From Shinella sp. H4-D48 (lineage in GTDB: Bacteria > Pseudomonadota > Alphaproteobacteria > Rhizobiales > Rhizobiaceae), in contig NZ_CP093337.1 in NCBI RefSeq assembly GCF_022637395.1, forward strand, positions 914,001-978,000: DNA of 64,000 nucleotides, given 5' to 3'. The notes below the pieces were generated by a model. It worked only from the letters and a program-made list of their open reading frames with translations, was not told where the DNA came from and ran no database searches. Below are positions 18,779 through 30,358 of this stretch, one piece after another. Each line of letters starts with the position of its first letter. Positions within the stretch are counted from its first letter, which is position 1. The position numbers and the translations under genes are program-made.

Positions 18779-20371
18779 TTAGAAATCCGTCGGAACGCCG
18801 CCCTCTTCCTTGCGCTTGGCGACGAACGCATCCAGTTCGTCCTCGATCGCGGGGTCGAGCGGCGGTTGCTCATAGTTATTGAGCTTTTCCTTGAAGACCC
18901 GGTTGGCATGATCGTAGGTGGTCGGCCGGCCGGCTTCCGTCCAGGTTTCGAAATTGCGCCAGTCCGACAGGATCGGTGAGTAGAAGGCGGTCTCGTAGCG
19001 CGCCAGAGTATGCGGCGTGCCGAAGAAATGGCCGCCCGGGCCGACATCGCGCACCGCGTCCACGCCCAGCGCATCCGCGCTCACATCGAGCGGCGTCAGG
19101 TATTCCGCCACCATCTGCAGCATGTCCACGTCGAGAATGAACTTCTCGAAGGACGCCGTCAGGCCACCCTCTGTCCAGCCGGCCGCATGCATGATGAAGT
19201 TGCCGCCGCCCTGGGTCAGCGCCCACAGCGAGAAGGCCGATTCATAAGCCGACTGCGCATCCAGCGTATTGGAGGCGTTTGTGTTGGAGGTGCGATAGGG
19301 AATGTTGTACTTGCGGGCAAGCTGGCCGCCGGCAATGACCGCCTTCATATATTCCGGCGTGCCGAAGGCCGGTGCGCCGGTCTTCATGTCGACATTCGAG
19401 GTGAAGCCGCCATACATGACCGGCGCGCCGCGCCGCACCATCTGCGTGAAGGCGATGCCGGCGAGCGCTTCGGCATTCTGCTGCACCACCGCACCCGCAA
19501 CCGTGACCGGCGCCATGGCGCCCGCAAGGGTGAAGGGCGTGACCACCACGACCTGATTGCGCGACGACATCTCGATGATGCCCTGCAGCATCGGCCCGTC
19601 GAGGCGTAGCGGCGAGGAGGTGTTGATGATGGTGAACAGCGAGGGCTCGCGTTCCATCTGCTCCATCGAGATACCGCGGCCGATGCGGGCGATCTCTATG
19701 CCGTCGAGATTGCGCTGCCTGCCGAGCGAATAGACGTGAAACACCTTGTCGGTGAGCTTCACCAGATCGGACAGGCAATCGAGGTGGCGCACCGACGCGT
19801 GGATGTCCACCGGCTCGACGGGATAGCCGCCCGTCGTGTGGATGATGTCGTAGGACTGGGCGAGTTTCACCAGCTTGCGGAAGTCGTCCTGGTTGCCGGC
19901 GCGGCGGCCGCCCTCGCGATCCGCCACGAAGGGTGCGGACGCGACCTGCGCGAAGACGAGATTGTCCCCGCCGATCTCGACATTGCGCACGGGATTGCGC
20001 GCATGCATCGTGAAGCCTGACGGAACGGAGGCCATCATGTCCATGATGAGCCCGCGGTCGAAGCGCACGCGGTCGGTGCCGGGAGTGACATCGGCGCCGG
20101 CCGCCTTCATACGCTCGCGCGCTTCCGGCAGGATGATATCCATGCCGATGTCTTCAAGAATAGTGAGCGAGGCCTGATGCACCGCTTCGAGCGCGTCCGC
20201 CGAAAGCACGGCCGACGGGGCCGTCGTATTGATGAGGTTGAGATATTTCGCGGTGGCCGGCGGTCGGCGGACCCGTTCAGCGCTGCGTCCGCCGGTGCGA
20301 CGACGGCGCTCCAGCGGGGCGTCGGACGCCGGATTTTCGAGATGGTTTTCGAGCTTGATGACGTCACCCAT
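18779..20371 (-). CDS. Trimethylamine methyltransferase (MttB) family protein, non-pyrrolysine
   Basis: This protein of about 530 residues belongs to the MttB superfamily of corrinoid-dependent methyltransferases. It carries conserved stretches such as LTILEDIGMDI near the N terminus, TTGGYPVEPVDI, SSPLRLDGPMLQGI, VTPFTLAGAMAPVT and GAPVMYGGFTSNVDM. The frame runs without an in-frame UAG, so the pyrrolysine of archaeal MttB is absent. Such homologues demethylate other quaternary amines, for example glycine betaine in MtgB. No corrinoid protein gene lies next to it. The start at MGDVIKLENH fits relatives, but no good ribosome-binding site is visible; the frame is open upstream to 20581. Confidence 0.86.
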   Translation of the reverse strand: MGDVIKLENHLENPASDAPLERRRRTGGRSAERVRRPPATAKYLNLINTTAPSAVLSADALEAVHQASLTILEDIGMDIILPEARERMKAAGADVTPGTDRVRFDRGLIMDMMASVPSGFTMHARNPVRNVEIGGDNLVFAQVASAPFVADREGGRRAGNQDDFRKLVKLAQSYDIIHTTGGYPVEPVDIHASVRHLDCLSDLVKLTDKVFHVYSLGRQRNLDGIEIARIGRGISMEQMEREPSLFTIINTSSPLRLDGPMLQGIIEMSSRNQVVVVTPFTLAGAMAPVTVAGAVVQQNAEALAGIAFTQMVRRGAPVMYGGFTSNVDMKTGAPAFGTPEYMKAVIAGGQLARKYNIPYRTSNTNASNTLDAQSAYESAFSLWALTQGGGNFIMHAAGWTEGGLTASFEKFILDVDMLQMVAEYLTPLDVSADALGVDAVRDVGPGGHFFGTPHTLARYETAFYSPILSDWRNFETWTEAGRPTTYDHANRVFKEKLNNYEQPPLDPAIEDELDAFVAKRKEEGGVPTDF

Positions 20372-20525
20372 GCGGCGCGACCCCGGTCTGTTCTGCCATT
20401 GCGCCCTTGTCGCATATCGGCCGGCGAAATGCCCAGCCATTTGCGACAGGCAGATGCCGTGATCGATAAGCAGGCCACTCAAGTCGTGGCAACGAAGTGT
20501 TAACCATCCGTTCAAGGATTGGTGA

Positions 20526-20574
20526 TACTCCCCGAGCTGTGTGAAACCTTCCTTCCGTGCCGCTTCGGGGAGTA
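20526..20574 (+). promoter_or_regulatory. Inverted repeat sequestering the hybrid-kinase ribosome-binding site
   Basis: A perfect 10-bp inverted repeat (left arm 20526-20535 TACTCCCCGA, right arm 20565-20574 TCGGGGAGTA) is separated by 29 nt. The right arm contains the GGGGAG ribosome-binding site (20567-20572) of the kinase gene whose ATG is at 20580. In RNA the arms would pair and mask that site. As DNA it could equally be a protein-binding site between the divergent MttB-like and kinase genes. Confidence 0.5.
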
Positions 20575-20579
20575 CTGGC

Positions 20580-24212
<3,633 letters not shown>

Positions 24213-24215
24213 GCC

Positions 24216-24935
24216 TCAGGAAGCGGGTCTCTCGCCGCACAACATTTCGCGCTTGCCCGCAAAACCCGGCCGTCGCTCGACGTTGAAGCCGGCTGCGGCG
24301 AGGTTGCGCCGCACGAACCCGGCCGCAGCATAGGTGGCGAAACGTCCGCCCGGTGCGGTGAGCCTGAAAACCGCCTGCATGAGTTCCGGCGACCACATGT
24401 CCGGGTTACGGGACGGCGCGAAGCCATCGAGATACCATGCGTCGAAGGGCTTTTCGCCTGCCTGCAAGCTATCGAGTGCCGCGCCGCAGACGACGGTGAG
24501 ACGAACGGAGGGCTCAAGCGCGATCTCGACGCGGCCTTCCGGCGCATCGGGCCATTTTGCGGTGAGCAGCGCGCGTTCACGGTCGATTTCCGGCCAATGC
24601 GACAGCGCGCGGTCGATATCGGCGCGTGCCATCGGAAAAAGCTCGAAGGAAGTGAAGTGAAGGCTTGCGCCCTCAGGCGCGCTTTCACGCCATTGTCGCC
24701 AGGTTTCGCAGAGATTGAGACCGGTGCCGAAGCCGAGTTCGCCGATGCGGAACGCGCCGCCGCGCTGCCAGCGGTGCGGCAGATCGTTGCCCGCAAGGAA
24801 GACGTGGCCGCATTCCAGCCGGCCGTCGCTGCGGCAATAAAAGTGATCGTCAAAGGCGCGGGAATAGGGCATATCGCCCTCGTGCCAGTCGAGGGCCGTC
24901 TTATCAGTCGTGTTTTCAGGATCGTGATCAGCCAT
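24216..24935 (-). CDS. mnmD: MnmD: tRNA 5-methylaminomethyl-2-thiouridine methyltransferase
   Basis: This 239-residue enzyme corresponds to the methyltransferase half of bifunctional MnmC. It would methylate nm5s2U34 in tRNA to mnm5s2U with S-adenosylmethionine. Characteristic motifs are HVFLAGNDLPHRW, the SAM-binding IGELGFGTGLNLCETW, and WYLDGFAPSRNPDMWS. It is free-standing: the oxidoreductase half is encoded by the divergent neighbour. The start codon overlaps the neighbour's start codon by two bases, so its promoter must lie within the neighbour. No clear ribosome-binding site is visible. The stop is 3 bp from that of the convergent kinase gene. Confidence 0.9.
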   Translation of the reverse strand: MADHDPENTTDKTALDWHEGDMPYSRAFDDHFYCRSDGRLECGHVFLAGNDLPHRWQRGGAFRIGELGFGTGLNLCETWRQWRESAPEGASLHFTSFELFPMARADIDRALSHWPEIDRERALLTAKWPDAPEGRVEIALEPSVRLTVVCGAALDSLQAGEKPFDAWYLDGFAPSRNPDMWSPELMQAVFRLTAPGGRFATYAAAGFVRRNLAAAGFNVERRPGFAGKREMLCGERPAS

Positions 24936-26112
24936 GGCGCATGCCGATAATCGCGGGAAGGCCGCCGGTCAACCGGGCGTGGACCTCCTTGTCGTCGGCG
25001 GCGGGGTCATGGGCCTGTGGACGGCGCTCTATGCCGCGCGCAGCGGCCGCTCGGTCACGCTTGTTGAGAAGCGGCGGATCGGCTCTGGCGCCAGCGGCGG
25101 CCTGCTCGGCGCGCTGATGGCGCATCTGCCGGATCGCTGGAACGCCAAGAAAGGTTTTCAGTTCGAGGCGCTGGTCTCGCTGGAGGCCGAGATCGCCGCG
25201 CTTGAGGCCGAAACGGGCCTTTCGGCCGGTTACCGCCGCTCCGGCCGCCTCATTCCACTGCCCAAGCCGCACAACCGCGACCTTGCCCTGCGCACCGCAA
25301 ACGAGGCGCTCTCTGTATGGCAGACGCCGGACCGCTCCTTCGCTTTCGAGGTGCTGGACACGGCGCCAGTGTCCGGCTGGCCGGCACCTGCGGTCATGGC
25401 GCATGGCGTCGTTTACGACCGCCTTGCCGCCCGGCTGGCGCCCAGGGCGCTGGTTTCGGCGTTGAAGGCTGCGCTTGGGCAACGGGCAAACGTCACGATC
25501 CGTGAAGGTGTCGGGCTCGCCAGTCTTGATCCTGATGCCGCAATCGCGCGGCTTGATGACGGGACGGATCTACCCTTTGGTCATTGCGTGCTGGCCGCCG
25601 GTGTCGAGGCGTTTGACCTGCTCGCCTCTTTTTCCCAACCAGTCGCTCGTCCGTTCGGCAGGGCGGTCAAGGGGCAGGCAGCGTTGTTGCGTGCGTCGGT
25701 CGACCCGGCTTTGCCGGTGATTTTCGCCGATGGTCTCTATGTCGTGCCGCATGAGGACGGCCTCGTTGCCGTGGGCAGCACCAGCGAGAACGATTTCGCC
25801 GAACCCTACGGAACCGACGGCCTGCTCGATGCGCTGATCGACAGGGCGCGTCTGACGGCGCCGGTCCTTGCCGACGCGCCCGTCGTGGAGCGCTGGGCCG
25901 GGCTGCGGCCGAGGGCTATCGGCCGCGAACCGATGGTCGGGCGTCACCCCGATCACGCCCGTATCAGCCTGATGGCCGGCGGGTTCAAGGTGAGTTTCGG
26001 CATCGCGCATCGCCTCGCTCGACAGGTGCTGAATGAGATCGAGGGCGGCACGCTCGACGTACCGCCCTCTTTCGCCGTCGCAGCCCACTTCGAGGAAGCC
26101 CGACGTCTCTAG
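24934..26112 (+). CDS. FAD-dependent oxidoreductase, probable MnmC oxidase half
   Basis: This 392-residue protein of the D-amino-acid-oxidase (DAO) fold opens with the FAD-binding motif LLVVGGGVMGLWTALYAARSG followed by SGASGGLLGALMAHLPDRW. The latter block resembles the oxidase half of MnmC, which removes the carboxymethyl group from cmnm5s2U34 in tRNA. C-terminal stretches ERWAGLRPRAIGREPMVG and AGGFKVSFGIAHRLA are also consistent. With MnmD encoded back to back, a role as the missing MnmC oxidase is likely, but a general amine oxidase cannot be excluded. The ATG overlaps the mnmD ATG on the other strand (shared CATG). Confidence 0.75.
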   Translation: MAHADNRGKAAGQPGVDLLVVGGGVMGLWTALYAARSGRSVTLVEKRRIGSGASGGLLGALMAHLPDRWNAKKGFQFEALVSLEAEIAALEAETGLSAGYRRSGRLIPLPKPHNRDLALRTANEALSVWQTPDRSFAFEVLDTAPVSGWPAPAVMAHGVVYDRLAARLAPRALVSALKAALGQRANVTIREGVGLASLDPDAAIARLDDGTDLPFGHCVLAAGVEAFDLLASFSQPVARPFGRAVKGQAALLRASVDPALPVIFADGLYVVPHEDGLVAVGSTSENDFAEPYGTDGLLDALIDRARLTAPVLADAPVVERWAGLRPRAIGREPMVGRHPDHARISLMAGGFKVSFGIAHRLARQVLNEIEGGTLDVPPSFAVAAHFEEARRL

Positions 26113-26118
26113 CGTCCC

Positions 26119-26493
26119 TTACATCCAGTAAGGCGGGACGCCGTAATAGTCGTGGATCACCTTGCCGTTCTGGCGGTTCCACTCATATTCCGCATCGCTC
26201 TCATAGTGCGGCGCTTTTTCGACCTGTTCCTTGGTAAGATCGACGCGATAGCCGCCGAGGCCTTCGTCATAGTTCAGCTTGCCCCAGGGCAGCGGATAGT
26301 GATCGCTGCCGATGCCGAGGAAGCCGCCGAAGCTGAGCACAGCGTAGGAAACATGACCCCTTCTCTTGTCGAGGATCAGGCGCTCGACCGAGCCGATATG
26401 CTTGCCATCGGCACCGTAAACGCTCGTGCCTTCGACCTTGTCACTGGCAATGAGATCCTGGGTTTCGCGAATGTTTGCATCCTGCATGGCCAT
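26119..26493 (-). CDS. PRC-barrel domain protein
   Basis: This 124-residue soluble protein has a PRC-barrel domain over most of its length (LIASDKVEGTSVYGADGKHIGSVERLILDKRRGHVSYAVL). Such small stand-alone PRC-barrel proteins are common in Rhizobiales, where many are stress- or stationary-phase-associated; their mechanism is unknown. The C terminus ends in an aromatic GVPPYWM. AAGGAGAA precedes the ATG at good spacing. It is divergent from the purine-degradation operon and its stop is 6 bp from that of the oxidoreductase. Confidence 0.85.
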   Translation of the reverse strand: MAMQDANIRETQDLIASDKVEGTSVYGADGKHIGSVERLILDKRRGHVSYAVLSFGGFLGIGSDHYPLPWGKLNYDEGLGGYRVDLTKEQVEKAPHYESDAEYEWNRQNGKVIHDYYGVPPYWM

Positions 26494-26567
26494 AGTGTTT
26501 CTCCTTGGTTGACATGGACAGAAAACGGTCCCGGGCGCTAATGGTTCCTCTCAAGTGCCAGATTTCG

Positions 26568-26596
26568 TTCGACTTCGGGCGCTCCGGTGCTAGGGT
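26568..26596 (+). promoter_or_regulatory. Possible sigma-70 promoter of puuE operon
   Basis: TTCGAC and TAGGGT lie 17 bp apart, 48 bp before the puuE start. They resemble the rhizobial housekeeping consensus CTTGAC-N17-CTATAT in part. This is a sequence-only guess. Confidence 0.3.
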
Positions 26597-26643
26597 GAAG
26601 CTCTCCGCGACGGAGGGCGCGAGGAGATGGCCGAGGAGATGGA

Positions 26644-27576
26644 ATGACGGACAAGACTTACGCACGCGACCTCATCGGCTACGGCCGTAACCCGCCCGTA
26701 GTGCGCTGGCCTGGCGATGCGAATATCGCCGTGCAGTTCGTGATCAACTACGAGGAAGGCGGCGAGAGCTGCATTCTGGACGGAGATCCCGCCTCCGAAT
26801 GCCTGCTGTCGGAAATCGTCGGCGCGGCGGCCTGGCCCGGCCAGCGCAACCTCAACATGGAATCGATCTACGAATACGGATCGCGCGCCGGCTTCTGGCG
26901 CCTGCACCGGCTCTTCACCAGCCGCAATGTGACGACCACGGTCTACGGCGTGACGCTCGCCATGGCGCGCAATCCCGAAGCGGTCGCGGCCATGAAGGAG
27001 GCGGGCTGGGAAATCGCCAGCCACGGCTACCGCTGGCTGGAATACAAGGATTTCTCCGAGGAGACGGAACGCCAGCATATCCGCGAGGCCGTGCGCCTGC
27101 ACAAGGAACTGACCGGCTCGCATCCGCTCGGCATGTATCAGGGCAAACCCTCGGCCAACACGCTGCGGCTCATCATGGAGGAGGGCGGTTTCGTCTACTC
27201 CTCCGATTCCTACGCCGACGATCTGCCCTACTGGGTGCCGGGTCTCGACGGCGAGCCCTTCCTGATCATCCCGTACACGCTCGAAACCAACGACATGCGT
27301 TTCGCGACCCCGCAGGGTTTCAATACCGGCGACCAGTTCTTCACCTACCTGAAGGACGCCTTCGACGTGCTCTATCAGGAAGGCGCCGAAGGCAGCCCGA
27401 AGATGCTGAATATCGGCCTGCACTGCCGCCTCGTCGGGCGCCCCGGCCGTGTCGCCGCGCTCGCCCGTTTCGTCGATTACGTGCTCGGCCACGAGAAGGT
27501 GTGGATCCCGCGCCGTATCGACATCGCCCGCCACTGGATCGAGAACCATCATCCGTCGAGAGGCCGGGGCGCATGA
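26644..27576 (+). CDS. puuE: Allantoinase PuuE (polysaccharide-deacetylase fold)
   Basis: This 310-residue enzyme hydrolyses allantoin to allantoate. It belongs to the metal-independent PuuE type, which has a NodB/polysaccharide-deacetylase fold, and not to the amidohydrolase type. Recognisable stretches are VQFVINYEEGGESCILDGDPASE near residue 30, ASHGYRWLEY around 125, and LPYWVPGLDGEPFLIIPYTLETNDMRF in the second half. AGGAG lies 6 nt before the ATG. It heads a plus-strand operon and overlaps uraD by 4 nt (ATGA). Confidence 0.93.
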   Translation: MTDKTYARDLIGYGRNPPVVRWPGDANIAVQFVINYEEGGESCILDGDPASECLLSEIVGAAAWPGQRNLNMESIYEYGSRAGFWRLHRLFTSRNVTTTVYGVTLAMARNPEAVAAMKEAGWEIASHGYRWLEYKDFSEETERQHIREAVRLHKELTGSHPLGMYQGKPSANTLRLIMEEGGFVYSSDSYADDLPYWVPGLDGEPFLIIPYTLETNDMRFATPQGFNTGDQFFTYLKDAFDVLYQEGAEGSPKMLNIGLHCRLVGRPGRVAALARFVDYVLGHEKVWIPRRIDIARHWIENHHPSRGRGA

Positions 27577-28070
27577 TCGAGCGCGCGGATTTCCTTGCCC
27601 GTTTCGGCGGCGTCTTCGAGCATTCGCCCTTCATTGCCGAGCGGGCGCTGGACGCCGGCACCGTGCCGGAGCCGATGACGGCGGCCGGCGTGCATGCTGC
27701 GCTGACCGAAGTTTTCCGCAAGGCGAGCGCGGACGAGCAGTTGGGTGTGCTGCGGGCGCATCCCGACCTCGCCGGCAAGCTGGCGATTGCCGGCGGACTG
27801 ACGGAGGACAGCCGTAGGGAGCAGGCCGGCGCCGGGCTCGACCGGCTGAGCGCTGAAGAGCATGCGCGCTTTACAGCACTCAACACCGCTTACATCGAAA
27901 AATTCGGCTTTCCCTTCATCATCGCAGTGAAGGGTCTGACCAAAAACGATATCCTCGCTGCCTTCGAGACGCGTATCGACAATTCCGCGCAGGCGGAATT
28001 CGAGGCCGCGAAAACCCAGGTGGAGCGCATCGCGCTCCTGAGATTGACTGCTCTGCTCCCCGGAGACTGA
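27573..28070 (+). CDS. uraD: OHCU decarboxylase UraD
   Basis: This 165-residue enzyme decarboxylates 2-oxo-4-hydroxy-4-carboxy-5-ureidoimidazoline to S-allantoin. Family hallmarks are the helical core with LRAHPDLAGKLA (catalytic His in the AHPDL motif), LNTAYIEKFGFPFIIAVKG and the C-terminal segment with ALLRLTALL. The ATG overlaps the puuE stop by 4 nt, so the two are translationally coupled. It acts between UraH and PuuE, both encoded in the same operon. Confidence 0.93.
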   Translation: MIERADFLARFGGVFEHSPFIAERALDAGTVPEPMTAAGVHAALTEVFRKASADEQLGVLRAHPDLAGKLAIAGGLTEDSRREQAGAGLDRLSAEEHARFTALNTAYIEKFGFPFIIAVKGLTKNDILAAFETRIDNSAQAEFEAAKTQVERIALLRLTALLPGD

Positions 28071-28121
28071 CGATGCCCGATGACCCACGACCGCCCTTCC
28101 TCTCCCCGGGAGGGCTGTCCG

Positions 28122-28616
28122 ATGGCTGAGACACTGACGATCCGGCCGCTGACCCGCGAAGCCTTCGCGCCGTTCGGCACGGTGGTCGAGGCGGACCCCG
28201 CCACCATGCGCCACATCAACGGCGGCACGACCGAGCGCTACCATGCGCTGGCCGAGGCCGAGGCGACGGGTGAGGATGCAAAGGTCATCATCAACCTCTT
28301 CCGTGGCAGTCCGCGCACCTTCCCCTATGCGATCGACATGATGGAGCGCCATCCGTTCGGCAGCCAGAGCTTCTCGCCGCTGGACGACCGGCCCTGGCTG
28401 GTCGTGGTGGCAGAGGATGAGGGCGGCAGGCCCGGCAGGCCGCAGGTGTTTCGCGCAGGCGGACGCCAGGGCATCAACTACCGGCGCAACGTGTGGCACC
28501 ATCCGCTGATCGCGGTCGGCGCCGTCAGTGATTTTCTCGTCGTCGACCGCCTCGGCGGGGGCGTCAATCTGGAAGAGCATTTCTTCGACACGCCTTTCAT
28601 CATCGAGAAGCCTTGA
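28122..28616 (+). CDS. allA: Ureidoglycolate lyase AllA
   Basis: This 164-residue cupin-like enzyme releases urea from ureidoglycolate, giving glyoxylate. Typical blocks are [14 protein letters not shown] at the N terminus, [23 protein letters not shown] in the middle and the active-site [16 protein letters not shown] near residue 120. The start MAETLTIRP follows GGGAGGG at good spacing; the frame is open 42 nt further upstream without signal. It acts two steps after PuuE; the allantoate-degrading enzyme is not encoded in this window. Confidence 0.93.
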   Translation: MAETLTIRPLTREAFAPFGTVVEADPATMRHINGGTTERYHALAEAEATGEDAKVIINLFRGSPRTFPYAIDMMERHPFGSQSFSPLDDRPWLVVVAEDEGGRPGRPQVFRAGGRQGINYRRNVWHHPLIAVGAVSDFLVVDRLGGGVNLEEHFFDTPFIIEKP

Positions 28617-28625
28617 GAGGACGCC

Positions 28626-28988
28626 ATGAGCAAGCCCGGACGCCTCACCACCCATGTGCTAGATACCGCGCTCGGCAAACCCGCCGCCGGTCTGCGCATC
28701 GATCTCTACTGGATCGAAAACGAGGAGCGCCAGCATATTACCACCGTCACGACCAACGGGGACGGACGCGTGGATGGCGCGCTCGTCGAGGGTGTCGGTT
28801 TCATGGCGGGGGTCTATGAACTGGTGTTCCACGCCGGGGATTATCTGCGCGGCACAGGCGCTGATCTGCCGGAGCCGGCCTTCCTCGACCGGATCCCGCT
28901 ACGCTTCGGCATCGCCGACCCGTCGAGCCACTACCACGTGCCCCTGCTGCTTTCGCCCTACGGCTACTCGACCTATCGCGGGAGCTAG
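28626..28988 (+). CDS. uraH: 5-Hydroxyisourate hydrolase UraH
   Basis: This 120-residue transthyretin-like protein hydrolyses 5-hydroxyisourate. The diagnostic N-terminal [16 protein letters not shown] (catalytic His), the [12 protein letters not shown] block with further His residues, and the C-terminal YSTYRGS tetrapeptide are all intact. No signal peptide is present, so it acts in the cytoplasm. It is the last gene of the puuE-uraD-allA-uraH operon; its stop codon forms the first bases of a hairpin. Confidence 0.95.
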   Translation: MSKPGRLTTHVLDTALGKPAAGLRIDLYWIENEERQHITTVTTNGDGRVDGALVEGVGFMAGVYELVFHAGDYLRGTGADLPEPAFLDRIPLRFGIADPSSHYHVPLLLSPYGYSTYRGS

Positions 28989-29014
28989 AGCATTTCGGGT
29001 TCGGAAATGCTCTA
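28986..29014. repeat. Palindromic element, probable bidirectional terminator
   Basis: A perfect 11-bp inverted repeat (28986-28996 with 29004-29014; core AGAGCATTTC/GAAATGCTCT) with a 7-nt loop starts at the uraH stop and separates uraH from the convergent guaD. A further GAAATGCTT copy of one arm lies at 29039-29047. AGAGCATTTC/GAAATGCTCT arms recur in intergenic palindromes of rhizobial genomes, so this may be a dispersed element reused as a terminator. Confidence 0.55.
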
Positions 29015-29045
29015 CGCCGAAGCGACTTCGCGTTGGTTGAAATGC

Positions 29046-30353
29046 TTATAACGCAGCTTTCATCGCCTTGCCCGCCACGTAGGTTTCGCGCACGGCGCGG
29101 TCGTCGCCCATCGTCTGGAGCAGGAAAAGCTCGTCGGTGAGGGAGCGTGTGACTTCCATCTTCAGCGCCATGGCCGGGGTGGCGGCGGCGTCCAGCACGA
29201 CGAAATCGGCATCCGTGCCTGCTTCCAGCGTGCCGATATGGTCGGACAGCGAAAGCGCTTCGGCATTGCCAAGCGTCATGTGATAGAAGCTCTCGAACGG
29301 GTTCAGCCGTTCGCCCAGCAACTGCTGGATCTTGTAGGCCTCGTCCATCGTCTTGAGCATGGAATAGCTCGTGCCGCCGCCGATATCGGTGGCGACGCCG
29401 ATGCGCACCGGCTTTTCCCGACGTGACAGCGCCTTCAAGGGGAAGAGGCCGGAGCCGAGGAACAGGTTCGATGTGGGGCAATGCACGGCGACCGCGCCCG
29501 CCTCGCTCATCGCATCCGCCTCTCGCTCGGAAAGGTGGATGCAGTGGCCGAACAGGCTTTTGGGGCCGAGCAGGCCGTACTTCGCGTAGATATCCGTGTA
29601 GTCGATGGCGTCGGGGTAGAGCTCGCCCGTGAAACGAATTTCATCGTGGTTTTCGGACAGATGCGTCTGGATGTGCAGGTCCGGGAACTCTCGGGCGAGT
29701 GCGGCCGTCATTTCCATCTGTGCCGGCGTTGAGGTGATGGCGAAGCGCGGCGTGATGGCGACGTGGTTGCGGCCCTTGCCGTGCCATTCGGCAATGACGG
29801 CGCGTGTCTCGTCGTAGCCCATCTGCGGCGTATCGAGCAGGCCCTGCGGGGCGTTGCGGTCCATCATGACCTTGCCGCCGACCATGCGCATGCCGCGCTT
29901 CAGGGCCTCGGCGAAATAGGCGTCGGCCGAGGCCTTGTGCACGGAGCAGTAGGCGACGGCCGTCGTCGTGCCGTGACGGATCATCTCGTCGTAGAAGTGC
30001 CTTGCGATGCGCGCGGCGTGTTCGCTTTCGACGAAACGGCATTCCTCGGGGAAGGTGTAGGTGTTGAGCCATTCGAGCAGGTTTGCGGCATAGGAGCCGA
30101 TTACCTGCATCTGCGGGAAGTGCAGGTGCGTGTCGATGAGGCCGGGCAGGATGAGATGCGGACGATGATCGATCTCCTCGGCATCCGCGGCGGCCTCGGC
30201 GCGCACGGTGCCATAGGGGCCGGCCGCGACGATCCTGCCGTCCTCCACCAGCAAACCGCCGTCCTCCTCGTAGCGATAGCTCGCCGTGTCATCGATGGCC
30301 TGCGGGCGGCGCACGAAGGAGAGCAGACGTCCGCGAACGAGGGTTTGTGTCAT
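29046..30353 (-). CDS. guaD: Guanine deaminase
   Basis: This 435-residue amidohydrolase converts guanine to xanthine. The metal ligands are visible in PGLIDTHLHFPQ (HxH), IQTHLSENHDEI, FGHCIHLSERE and the Asp in GVATDIGGGTSYSMLK. The start MTQTLVRGRL is supported by AAGGAAG upstream; the frame remains open far beyond but without homology. It is 5 nt downstream of puuD, so the two form an operon that supplies and removes urate precursors. Confidence 0.93.
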   Translation of the reverse strand: MTQTLVRGRLLSFVRRPQAIDDTASYRYEEDGGLLVEDGRIVAAGPYGTVRAEAAADAEEIDHRPHLILPGLIDTHLHFPQMQVIGSYAANLLEWLNTYTFPEECRFVESEHAARIARHFYDEMIRHGTTTAVAYCSVHKASADAYFAEALKRGMRMVGGKVMMDRNAPQGLLDTPQMGYDETRAVIAEWHGKGRNHVAITPRFAITSTPAQMEMTAALAREFPDLHIQTHLSENHDEIRFTGELYPDAIDYTDIYAKYGLLGPKSLFGHCIHLSEREADAMSEAGAVAVHCPTSNLFLGSGLFPLKALSRREKPVRIGVATDIGGGTSYSMLKTMDEAYKIQQLLGERLNPFESFYHMTLGNAEALSLSDHIGTLEAGTDADFVVLDAAATPAMALKMEVTRSLTDELFLLQTMGDDRAVRETYVAGKAMKAAL

Positions 30354-30358
30354 GGCGG

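Noticed and set aside
18779-20371. Pyrrolysine-containing trimethylamine methyltransferase
   Set aside because: The reading frame is uninterrupted by UAG, so it belongs to the non-pyrrolysine branch of the family.
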